Assembly (NCBI GenBank): GCA_009859145.1
Contig: VRVR01000050.1
Span: forward strand, 62,001-126,000
Origin: Andalucia godoyi
Taxonomy: Eukaryota > Discoba > Jakobea > Jakobida > Andaluciidae
Direction of reading: 5' to 3'
Length of the DNA stretch: 64,000 bases
Part shown: positions 1 to 8,027 of the stretch, piece after piece
How positions within the stretch are numbered: position 1 is the first letter of the stretch
How the letters are laid out: every line of letters starts with the position of its first letter
Notes under the pieces: generated by a model
Told to the model about the DNA's origin: nothing
Seen by the model: only the letters and a program-made list of their open reading frames with translations
Databases searched by the model: none
Position numbers and translations under genes: made by a program

Positions 1-1
1 C

Positions 2-1483
2 CTAAGTGTGCTTTCGAACACCCGGTCGGTCGACATTGTGGGTCTGTCGCAGCTGGAAAGAGAAGTCATTCTTGGGAAGTCTTCAAAAGAAGAGCACATC
101 GAGGATTCGACGAAGTCACCCAAGGATTGGGTGGCACGGTTTTGCTACATTTCGAGGGACCAGTGTCTGTGGTTCGTCAGCCACCTGGCGAAGGCCACGG
201 TGTTTCGAATTCCACATCCTGCAGTCATGCAGCACATTTTGCAGAGATTTGACGGCACGGTGCATCTGGACTTTCCAAATTCCATGATTCGAATGTTCTA
301 TGCGCATCCGCAAACTATTTTGTTTTTCTCTGTGACATCACGAGACCTGAAGCTTTCTCCGTACCACTATCTGCGATTGTTCTTCAAACATGTTGGTTCT
401 TCAATTGTCGAATATTTTCCGGGAAAGCGATTGGAATTGTGCGGGCCGCTGGATATACAGCACCTTTCAGAAACGCTTTATCATGTTATTGTTGCCGGGA
501 TCAAACCGATGTTGGAATCCCGTGTCTGTGCGGACTGGAAGAAAAAAGTGGATGCCGGTGTTTCCGCCTACTCGTTGGATACGTGTGCATGGTCATTTGA
601 TTATTTGGTGCAGAATTCTGCTTCGGCATCGTTCTCAGCTGCGGTGTCCACGTCGACAGGGCCCAATGTAAAGGCAGATGTGGTGCTAGAACGCTCGCTG
701 CGTGATTCGACGTGCGATGCTGTCGATTTTCTTGCACGAGTTTCTGCTCTAATGGAATCCTTAGCAAAAACGAATTCAGCGCTTGTGCTCGACTTTCTAT
801 ACGGGTCGCGCTTCTGCGGTTTCGCAATCTTGGAGATGGCTTCCGCGCTGCTTTGGATTCCTGACTCGATGGTATTCAAAAAGTGCTGTCTTTGTATATC
901 AGACATTCTGAAAATTCTGTTTGGGGACCATGCGTCTGTATTTCTTGCTTCACAATCTGCTAGCGCATATGTGGAACTGCTTGCTGCTGTTACGTCACTT
1001 CGACTTTTGGAAGCCGTTCCGTTTGGGACGCCGGACGTTGTATCCGAAGCCCTGTCTTCGCTTCGACTCATTTTCAGTGCCTTTATGGTTGATCACAGAG
1101 CCAATTTCGGCGGTCGTTGTGATGTCGCATTGCGGCAGTGGTACGTCAGTCGATTCTGTCCCGTGTATGCCGTGATCTCCAGCAATCCTATCGCTTCGTT
1201 TTCCGATACCGTATGGTTGGATGACCTCCCTTCGCGTCTTGCAATGGCAGTCTCTGCATCGAAGCAGAAGACCGTGCTGAAGTCTGTTTTTGGATCACAG
1301 TCGTTCAATCTATTGAATGTGCGCGCATTGCTTTTGAACAGGATGAAGTTGCACGTTTCCCATTCAACTGCGGCTTCGGGGAAAAAAACCAGGATGGCTG
1401 TCGACGATTCAGAGAAAATTCTGAGGCCGAAGCATAGCGGCGAGGAAGACGAACTGGCTGGGTTTGATTTGTTTGCTGTGTAA
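2..1483 (+). CDS. Unknown helical protein, C-terminal part (5' end outside window)
   Basis: The frame is already open at the window edge, so only the last roughly 490 residues are seen; the stop is the TAA at 1481-1483. I do not recognise the family. The visible part is rich in Leu, Ala, Ser and aromatic residues in long apparent helices with no enzyme motif, which would fit a helical-repeat (HEAT/ARM-like) scaffold. The tail (about residues 455-490) is charged and polar (GKKTRM, SGEEDE), as in a disordered end. It converges on HBS1, whose stop lies 138 bases downstream on the other strand. The intergenic gap is an AT-rich run likely to hold both 3' ends. Function is not assigned. Confidence 0.6.
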   Translation, partial: LSVLSNTRSVDIVGLSQLEREVILGKSSKEEHIEDSTKSPKDWVARFCYISRDQCLWFVSHLAKATVFRIPHPAVMQHILQRFDGTVHLDFPNSMIRMFYAHPQTILFFSVTSRDLKLSPYHYLRLFFKHVGSSIVEYFPGKRLELCGPLDIQHLSETLYHVIVAGIKPMLESRVCADWKKKVDAGVSAYSLDTCAWSFDYLVQNSASASFSAAVSTSTGPNVKADVVLERSLRDSTCDAVDFLARVSALMESLAKTNSALVLDFLYGSRFCGFAILEMASALLWIPDSMVFKKCCLCISDILKILFGDHASVFLASQSASAYVELLAAVTSLRLLEAVPFGTPDVVSEALSSLRLIFSAFMVDHRANFGGRCDVALRQWYVSRFCPVYAVISSNPIASFSDTVWLDDLPSRLAMAVSASKQKTVLKSVFGSQSFNLLNVRALLLNRMKLHVSHSTAASGKKTRMAVDDSEKILRPKHSGEEDELAGFDLFAV

Positions 1484-1621
1484 GATATATGGGAAAAATT
1501 GGCGCACAGAAGAGGGAAAGGCGGAAAATGAAACGTGCCTGATATCGTTCACTTCTACGGAAATACTTCTTCTCCTTTCTCTTTTATTATTTATTATTAT
1601 TTTATTATTTTAAGAGTACTT

Positions 1622-4600
1622 TTACGGTAACGGCGCAGCAGAAGAGGATGGTTTTCCATCTGTGCGCTGACTCCGAGAAACAGGATGGGTATCTACCACG
1701 ACACCGCCCGCAACAGTAATTTCTCCCATTCTCAATGTCACACGTCCCAGAGCCTTGCAATCTGCAAATTTCTCCAGTGCAACTTCTCCAGACTGCTTGC
1801 TTGCCGACGCATGCTTGGATTCAATGACTTCCAATACGAGTCTCGCTTGGATACCAGCGCCGTGGATGGAACGATTGCTTCCCACAATGTACAACACACG
1901 AACTGGGACCACATTTGCATGCAAGAAAAGCAAAAGACTGGAACCGCGAGTGATAACATGCTCTGAAGAAAACGTAAGCACAGATACTTCAAAGCGGTGC
2001 GCAACAGGGCACCACTGGTTTCGAGGGTTGAACGCACAAATGATCATTCCCGTCACGACACCAACTTCATCTGCATTGTTCGGACGACCCCGAGACTTTT
2101 CCAAATCCGCACCAGGCGCGTTCAAAAAGTTTCCAGCAATCGGCTCTAGTGTCACGATTCCCAAGTCACCTACAGACAACTGCCGAATGGCAACATGCCC
2201 AAGTGACGCCACGCGAAGCGGAATGTTGCGGGGTCTCGTAACAACCATGTCCCCAACTCTCATGGTCCCTGACTCAACACGAACGTGAACAACAGGACAG
2301 TTGCGCATTGGTACCCCTAGTTCTTGGACCACTACGCGAAGTGGTGCATCCGCAGAGGGACGCTGGACAGGTCGGAAGAACAAGTCAAAGCAGTCGAGCA
2401 GAGAGGGGCCCCGGTAAAATGATGCAATTTCAGCGGAAGCGCGGGACAGGTCATCTCTGCCGACCGTGCCAAATTGCTCGTCTTCACCAGCAGCGGACGA
2501 CGATGATGACGACAAAGTACTTGAGCTTGCATTTGAATTTGAAACTGACGAAGATACAATGTTCACGCCCAAGAGTGCTGAACAAGGAACAAACACCACG
2601 CTAGCACTTGCCAGATACGCAGATCGCTCGGCATCCTTGTCCGGTTGCAAGAACAGATCGACTGCATCTTGGCCCCCATTCTTGAAACCAATGGAAGTGA
2701 GGAAATCCAGAATTTGGTGCGCAATCGAGATGAATCGACTTCGCTTCGCGTCGACTCCAGCTATGCGGTCGATCTGATTCATGGCAAAGAGGATCTGCTG
2801 AATGCCGAGCGATCGACACAGCATGAGATGTTCCCGCAGGGTTCCCCGCAAACTTTCCTGAAGGGCATCGCCCCATGAAGCTTCAAAGCCACCCGGAGCA
2901 CAGTTCACCACGACAAGCGCAACATCTGCAGACACCGCTCCGGCAATCGCGCGAGGGATGAAATCTCGATGTCCGGGAGCATCCATCCACCGAAGACGAA
3001 ACTTATCAACCACAACATCTCGATACGCAACGTCCATTGTAACACCGCGCTCTCGTTCTTCGGAGTTCTCATCGAGAATCCAGGCAAGGAAAAACGTCCC
3101 CTTTCCAGCCTCTGCAGCTGCCTTCTTCAGTCTCCGCAACTGAGCGGTCGACACTGCGCCAAGGGCATACAAGACTCGACCAGTTAGCGTGGATTTTCCA
3201 GAATCAACATGACCCAAACAGATCAGTGACAACGCAGGCTTGGAAGCAGAGGATGGCATCACTGTTTCCTGGTCCTTCATTTGTTCCTCTGCAGCAGCCA
3301 GAGCCTCTGATGCCGAAAATCCAGAAGACTCAAAGTCTGCTACGAGTCGCTGCAATTGGTCCACTTCAGATTTCTTCTTCGCGTCATCTTCTGAAGACAA
3401 ACGGGGCATCGACTCTGCTGTTGCTGCTACTTCTTCTGCTTGCCGTTCTTCTTCTGCTTGCCGTTGCTTCTTCCTGAACTCGATGCGCTTTCTACGCCGT
3501 CTCTCGTCAGGAGTCTCTTTGCTCCTCCGTAAGATCTTGAGGATTCTCTTCTGCTCGACGGTCAAATCGCCGTACGCACGGCGAACATGAACGGTTTTCC
3601 TTTTCGCCAACCGGGCTTGCAAAACAATATCGTCAGGTGAAAGCTCATGAAAATTGAAAATAAAAGGTGAAGTAGACAATGATAGTGATAATGATGATGG
3701 TGATGAATGCGGACCAGGAGACAAAACTGAAGGAGCGTGAGAACTTGATTGGGGAAACAAGTGGTCAATCCAATCCGCAACGGTGGATGGAAATCCAACG
3801 AAATCGCATCCCTTCTTGAGCTGTACATGCACATCACGGCATTGCGCCGAGGTACGACTAAAGCACTTGCCAAGAGCGGAAGTGTCATGGAGAGCTCGTA
3901 GAACCCGAACTTGAACACGCTTCTGCGTTCGGGAAGCAGACTGACCAAGTGAGTTTGGGACCGTCGGAAGAATCACAGGCCTCAAAAGCGGGACTGTCGG
4001 TAACTTGATGGTCGAAGGGCCAAACGATGTTCCGGCTATTGCCGCTAAAGATGGTGACGAAGACATCAAGTCTTTTGCCCAATCCAGCGAGGACGTTGGC
4101 GCGCATGACACGGGCGTCCCAGCACTGGGTGGCGCAAGATTTGGAACCACAAATGTTCCAAATGATGGGACACCAGGCAGCGCTCGTAACAACGGCTCGT
4201 GCTTCGGCTGCGCGCCAGTCGCCACGGAAACCATGGTTGAATACCCTGGCGAGACACCGACAACCGGAACAGACGCATTGCGATTCGGTAATCCGGGTGC
4301 GGTGATTTGCGCGTGATTGTGAGCTTCCAAGATTTGTGCATCCGTGACTTCTAAAGCAGCGATGTCCGAAGAATCTAGGAAACATTCCGCATGAAGAAGA
4401 AGAAGAAGAAGAACGAAAAACACACATGAGAACAGAACCGTGTGCACGGAGATGCCAATGTGCAGGCAATCGGCAATGAGAAACGGAAGAGAAATTGGGA
4501 AAGGGGCGGTTGCTCATGAACATGCAAACGAAGCAAGATCGCATCACACCAACAGCGCACAACAACAGCGCACAACAGCGCACCACCGATTCCTGCAATT

Positions 4601-5246
4601 TCTTTCAGAAACTCAAAGCCAAAAGCAGTTACACATATTGTACACAACACGCGCACGACACGATCTCAGTACCACTTCCGTTGCATTCACTCTACTAAAT
4701 CATGCCCACATAATTCAGCGAGCCAAAAAGCGGAATGCTCACCTGGACATCCCCCGAACCAACCCCTTTCCGCACACTCCACAATCCACAACAAGAAAAA
4801 TACAAGAAGAAAAAGCCGCAGAGAACATAAAGAATGAAGAGCAATAGCGAGTGTCGTGAGAACATACCTTTTTCTTCTTTTTCCTTTTTTGCGTTTTCGG
4901 CTGCTAATTGCTGTTTCCGACGCTGCTCCTCTTGGAATCTCTTCTTTTCAAGAGCGTCGACAAGGACAGTGACGGCAGCCTCGGCATCCAAGTCGCACTT
5001 GTCCAGCGCAGCAAGCATCTCTTCATACGAAAATGTGCTGTGGCCAAGTATTGACTCGATATACTCAATTCCGGATTCAACAAGCGCTTCTTCCTCTTCG
5101 TTTGGAGCAGACGATCCCAAATATCTCTGTCCGGAAAACCCGTCGTCTTCCAACGATCCTTGCTCATCTTCCTCCCCATAATCATCATCTTCGTAATCAT
5201 CATACGCATCATCATGATCATGCTGTATGCGGCCGCCTCGAGCCAT
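1622..5246 (-). CDS. HBS1: HBS1-like translational GTPase (ribosome rescue), two exons
   Basis: HBS1 works with Pelota/Dom34 to split stalled ribosomes in no-go and non-stop decay in the cytosol. I read it as exon 1 5246-4868 and exon 2 4374-1622, about 1043 aa, with an intron 4867-4375 (GTATGT...CCTAG) restoring frame (KEKEEK|DSSDIAAL). Exon 1 begins MARGGR followed by an acidic stretch and a UBA-like HBS1_N segment (YEEMLAALDKCDLDAEAAV). Exon 2 has a long Ser/Pro linker, then the EF-Tu-type G domain: G1 GHVDSGKST, G2 around GVTMDV, G3 DAPGH with the catalytic His, and the HBS1-type ERERGVTMDV rather than the eRF3 form. Two beta-barrel domains end in LGRVTLRMGEITVAGG. The G4 box reads NQID instead of the usual NKxD, which is odd. 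eRF3 and Ski7 are less likely because of the amino-terminal domain. Confidence 0.92.
4375..4867 (-). other. HBS1 intron
   Basis: The donor is GTATGT at 4867 and the acceptor TTTCCTAG ends at 4375. It splits a codon after its first base and separates the HBS1_N domain from the GTPase part. The 3' end carries a CTT/TTC run that, read through, gives a false hydrophobic amino terminus to exon 2. It is the longest of the nine introns placed in the window. Confidence 0.8.
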
Positions 5247-5611
5247 TGTGTAAACGCGAAAACTCTACAATTCTCTAACAAGAACATCCTGTAAAAGACG
5301 AATGGTTGAAACAAAAGCAACAGCCGAGTTTATATTTATCATCGAAAACTTTTCGAATATGTCAGAGATGTCATTGTCTCTCTCTCTCTCTCCTCGCTCA
5401 CACACAGACACATGCATGCATGCATAGGAAGTCACTACGACTGCGTGTGTTCGATAGTTCGTGGAAGTCGCTGGTAATATGTGTATTACTACTATTTTCC
5501 TGTAAAATTTTAAAAATAAAAAATACAGGAAAACAATCCGGGAAACTGACAGCCTTGCTTTGGGTCATGGGGCCACCGCCCCGGGGAGGGGGTACTCTAA
5601 AAGGGGTGGTC

Positions 5612-5645
5612 GGCATTGGCTTCGACCCCCTCAAGCCGATATGCC
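5612..5645. other. Imperfect stem-loop in phage-like block
   Basis: GGCAT (5612-5616) pairs with ATGCC (5641-5645) and GGCTT (5618-5622) with AAGCC (5633-5637), leaving a small internal bulge and a C-rich loop. No T-run follows, so it is not a classic intrinsic terminator. Confidence 0.45.
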
Positions 5646-5655
5646 TAACCGTTTT

Positions 5656-5670
5656 GCATACCTGGTATGC
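5656..5670. promoter_or_regulatory. Palindrome GCATACC-T-GGTATGC
   Basis: This is a perfect 7-base inverted repeat around one T, only 22 bases before the twin TGGTCTGACCA sites. The short symmetric form suggests a protein-binding site. This is inference. Confidence 0.35.
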
Positions 5671-5691
5671 CTATTAGCTTGCTTGGTTAAC

Positions 5692-5724
5692 TGGTCTGAC
5701 CAATTAGCCTAACTGGTCTGACCA
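5692..5724. promoter_or_regulatory. Twin operator-like palindromes TGGTCTGACCA
   Basis: Two identical 11-base palindromes (TGGTC-T-GACCA) occupy 5692-5702 and 5714-5724, with start-to-start spacing of 22 bases, about two helical turns. Each is preceded by TAAC, making a 15-base direct repeat. Such phasing is typical of paired operators bound by a dimeric repressor. No such repressor is seen in the block, so the role is inferred. Confidence 0.4.
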
Positions 5725-5737
5725 GCTAACTGATAAT

Positions 5738-5781
5738 CATTCTCATTAACATAGCGGGGCGTAATGACTATCATTCTCATT
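5738..5781. repeat. Direct repeat TCATTCTCATT
   Basis: The 11-base word occurs at 5738-5748 and 5771-5781, inside the non-coding half of the phage-like block. Related TCTCATTA words continue to about 5840. This could be iterated binding sites. No function is assigned. Confidence 0.35.
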
Positions 5782-6154
5782 GGCTATGCTGCAATGCAGC
5801 AGATAGGTGGACTGGCTAGATGAGAATGCGTCTCATTACCAATGCGGTGCGCAGCCTATTAACCACACTGCCAATATGACTATCAGACTGTGCACCAAGC
5901 GCGTGCGAGTCAGCCAGTATGGTGTATGCCTGATCATGGCCAACAGCTAGATAGTCGCAACCTATGGCCTAACCCAACATCGATAGTCAAAAGCTATCAT
6001 CTCACATTGTGAAAAGCCTCACCAAGGCATCAGAATCGCGCTGTAACGCGTTTTTTCCCGATCCTATATCAGCGTATTACTACACAGCCAAACGCGCCAC
6101 AGAGAGCGATTGTGCAAGCACCCTCTGCAGCCCTTATAAACACTGGCTTCCAGC

Positions 6155-6406
6155 CTACCCAATATCAGCGATGATCTGGTCGGCTGTCCTGATACGTTTG
6201 AAAGCTGCAGCCTTTCGATTAGCACGTGCTCTCAGTTTCATACGCTCACGAATGGCAGCAAAGCTCTCAGGACACAGCCACAGCTCAGTGAATGTGCCAT
6301 CCTTCCGCAGCCTACCCATGTCATACCCACGGAAATACTGGCCTGTATCGGCATTGTAATCACCACAGCGGAATGGCTTGTTGGTCTCGGGGTTCAAACG
6401 TTTCAT
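6155..6406 (-). CDS. Truncated relative of the HNH protein (N-terminal domain only), 83 aa
   Basis: The start at 6406 (MKRLNPETNKPF) is fixed by GAGGT at 6416-6412, five bases upstream. Residues 1-52 match the first third of the neighbouring HNH protein: the MKRxNPETxxPF opening, GD, GYD, a KDG turn, and the W-x-C/S-PESFAA block. The HNH catalytic part is absent and is replaced by a short basic helix (REKMK-like, Arg/Lys/Ala rich) ending TADQIIADIG. Phage HNH proteins often carry such a small DNA-binding amino-terminal module, so this may be a stand-alone binding protein or a decayed duplicate. It sits 47 bases downstream of the HNH gene on the same strand, as in a phage operon. Confidence 0.6.
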   Translation of the reverse strand: MKRLNPETNKPFRCGDYNADTGQYFRGYDMGRLRKDGTFTELWLCPESFAAIRERMKLRARANRKAAAFKRIRTADQIIADIG

Positions 6407-6411
6407 GTAAT

Positions 6412-6416
6412 ACCTC
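6412..6416 (-). promoter_or_regulatory. Shine-Dalgarno site GAGGT of the 83-aa gene
   Basis: GAGGT lies five bases before the ATG at 6406. A bacterial ribosome-binding site has no role in a eukaryotic nuclear gene, so it marks this block as prokaryotic or phage in origin. Confidence 0.6.
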
Positions 6417-6453
6417 ACTGATTAAGTTGGTATCACTATAGAACCATCGCATA

Positions 6454-6969
6454 TCACTCACAGTTAGCGGCAATGGCCTTGCACATTGCAAAGAATTGAT
6501 CCTGCGCCATATCATTACGCGCACTGTTAACACACCAACAGACCAACACCACATTATCGGGTGTGTATCCGATGTTGTTGTCTTTACGTTCAAGGCTAAC
6601 AAGCCGATCATCGCCAGTTTCAAAGTTCATCGGCCACTGAGTGTAAGCACACAAACCCCGCTGGCTATCCCAAAGGTTAGTCAAAAACTCAGCGTCAATA
6701 GTTGGTGTTTCATGCCCACGCTTTTTTGCTGAGTGACGCGCAGCATGTATTAGTTTGTGCATACAACCTTGTTTAGTGGTTCTATATTCTCGTTTTGATG
6801 CCGTTGACTTAATTCTAGCTGCATCAAATGATTCGGGACTGCGCCACGCTTCCGGAAAGTATCCGTCTTTTTTCACTTTCTTCAAGTCATAGCCCCAGAA
6901 CACGTACCCATCGCGGCGAGTGTCGCCATAGATGAAAGGCTGTCCAGTTTCAGGGTTATTGCGCTTCAT
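6454..6969 (-). CDS. Phage-type HNH endonuclease, 171 aa
   Basis: It probably makes DNA breaks as a free-standing homing-type nuclease. Residues 1-52 are a small module (MKRNNPETGQPF, GYD, WRSPESFDA) that is also found alone in the next gene. Residues 88-165 form the HNH fold: LCAYTQWPM, then VSLERKDNNIGYTPDN, then a conserved Asn and basic residues (VNSARND). The classical DxR-x-DNxxGYTxxN core is clear, with Glu in place of Asp. It is intact, without frameshift. The start is set by GAGGT at 6981-6977, seven bases upstream of ATG. No intron is seen. Function is inferred from family motifs only. Phage origin is more likely than eukaryotic or organellar because of gene style and ribosome-binding sites. 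Confidence 0.75.
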   Translation of the reverse strand: MKRNNPETGQPFIYGDTRRDGYVFWGYDLKKVKKDGYFPEAWRSPESFDAARIKSTASKREYRTTKQGCMHKLIHAARHSAKKRGHETPTIDAEFLTNLWDSQRGLCAYTQWPMNFETGDDRLVSLERKDNNIGYTPDNVVLVCWCVNSARNDMAQDQFFAMCKAIAANCE

Positions 6970-6976
6970 GTTGTAT

Positions 6977-6981
6977 ACCTC
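6977..6981 (-). promoter_or_regulatory. Shine-Dalgarno site GAGGT of the HNH gene
   Basis: GAGGT is seven bases upstream of the ATG at 6969. It has the same sequence and context as the site before the 83-aa gene. Confidence 0.6.
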
Positions 6982-7082
6982 ATAAAAATGTTCTCAATAC
7001 TACTCCATGGTCCACGGATCTGCGCGCATCCATTGCACACTGATCACACACATCCCCCCCTCGCTGACGATGGCCACCTGAC

Positions 7083-7131
7083 CCTGACAGTTCCTGAACT
7101 CGTGCGCTTTGTGCGACAGTCGCTGTTGAAA
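7083..7131 (-). repeat. Short segment related to 43683-43731 (copy 1)
   Basis: About 37 of 49 bases match the copy at 43683-43731. Read on the minus strand, both give similar peptides: QQRLSHKAHEFRNCQ here and PQQLLHSAQEFRDCQ there. Most synonymous-type changes fall in this frame, so it may be a fragment of a coding sequence. The surrounding 6986-7407 shows no complete gene: the two overlapping minus-strand frames (7277-7044 and 7209-7000) are broken relative to each other. Confidence 0.4.
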
Positions 7132-7407
7132 CCCCATAACAGTCTGTACGACATCCTCTGGCGTGCAAGGTCCTGCATCAGATCCGCCGCGCGGCGAAGA
7201 TGCTTGCAAAAACGGACCATCTCATTAATGAATTCTGTGTGTTGCATGCACATGGGATTGATTGCTGTCGATTGCATTTTGTCACTGCCAGCTTTGTTTC
7301 GCTTGTCTTTACTAGTGCTCTACACACAAACAAATGAAAGAGGGAAAAGAGCAAGATGAAAAAGAAAAGGAAGAAACACGCAAGAAGAGGGCAGGCTTAA
7401 CGTGAGC

Positions 7408-7671
7408 TTATGCGTACTTTGCCTTGAGCGCCTCGACGATGGAAACGTACTGCTCCATGGCCTGGTCCTTGGTCAGACCCTTTCTGTCGTTCCATGCACC
7501 CCACTTGGCCTTGCCCTTAAGATCCAAAAACCCGGGCTTTGCAGTTGTGTTGTCTCCTTCCGTGGCCTGCTTGAAGAGGCCATAAAGCTGCAAAAGCTCG
7601 TCGTCCGTCGGCTTGTTGGGCAAGCTCTTGACGGCATCTGCTGCGGCGTTGAATCGTTCCTGGAGAGACAT
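7408..7671 (-). CDS. ACBP: Acyl-CoA-binding protein
   Basis: This 87-aa cytosolic protein binds long-chain acyl-CoA esters and buffers the acyl-CoA pool. It has the full length of the family, with one ACB domain from Met1 to the end. Diagnostic blocks are the LQLYGLFKQATEGDN helix (the YxxxKQATxGD signature), the GFLDLKGKAKWGAWN block carrying the ligand-binding Lys and Trp residues, and a final YVSIVEALKAKY helix. No signal or membrane segment is present. It is a single exon with ATG at 7671. It is the first clear eukaryotic gene to the right of the phage-like block and is divergent from the MED17-like gene. Confidence 0.97.
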   Translation of the reverse strand: MSLQERFNAAADAVKSLPNKPTDDELLQLYGLFKQATEGDNTTAKPGFLDLKGKAKWGAWNDRKGLTKDQAMEQYVSIVEALKAKYA

Positions 7672-8027
7672 TTTTCAAAAAATCTTTGCAAACAAGTTTG
7701 ATTTATGCTGTAAATATATAGATATAGATATAGATATAGATAAATAAAAATAAAATCAAGTCTGAATGCTTCAGGAATGCGGACCGAAAATCAAATGGAA
7801 ACTCCGTCATCGTGGGATTGTGGAACTGGTGGGGCTGAGCGGACTGACTGCACTGACATGTCAGCGGGTTTTGGCGTTTTTACAACAGGAATTTCGTACT
7901 GGCCTGTTTCCCCTGCATTTCCTCTGGTCGACTTTCCAAGCACAGGAACTGCATTTTTCCTCTCTTGTTTTTATCTTTCTGTCTGTTTTGTTTCTAGTAC
8001 AGAGGGTTTCTTTTGCGTCGATACACA
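7672..8027. other. Divergent intergenic region with ATAGAT repeat
   Basis: This 356-base region lies between ACBP and the MED17-like gene. It holds a short (GATATA)n run near 7717-7742 and otherwise no recognisable element. It probably contains both promoters. Confidence 0.5.

Larger units (their letters stand above)
5560..6985 (-). mobile_element. Phage-like insertion carrying an HNH endonuclease and a truncated relative
   Basis: This block lies between the HBS1 promoter side (5247-5560, which holds a CT run and an AT-rich patch but no gene) and the DNA upstream of ACBP. It differs in style from the rest of the window: two short genes, 47 bases apart, read leftward, each preceded by GAGGT at Shine-Dalgarno distance. 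The left half (5560-6150) has no plausible gene but several palindromes and short direct repeats. Edges are approximate, since I could not find terminal repeats or a target duplication. It may be transferred phage DNA, an endosymbiont or organelle-virus fragment, or an assembly chimera. The sequence alone cannot decide. Confidence 0.6.

Noticed and set aside
4375-4447. Hydrophobic signal-like amino terminus in frame with HBS1 exon 2
   Set aside because: It is the CTT-rich 3' end of the intron. Splicing at TTTCCTAG gives a proper HBS1 protein.
5560-6985. Organelle-derived (NUMT/NUPT) explanation for the phage-like block
   Set aside because: No organelle gene, rRNA or tRNA is visible, and the genes present resemble phage accessory nucleases.
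7000-7277. Small protein gene on the minus strand beside ACBP
   Set aside because: Two overlapping frames each carry part of a plausible sequence, but no splice joint with a GTAYGY donor links them. It is kept only as a repeat copy.
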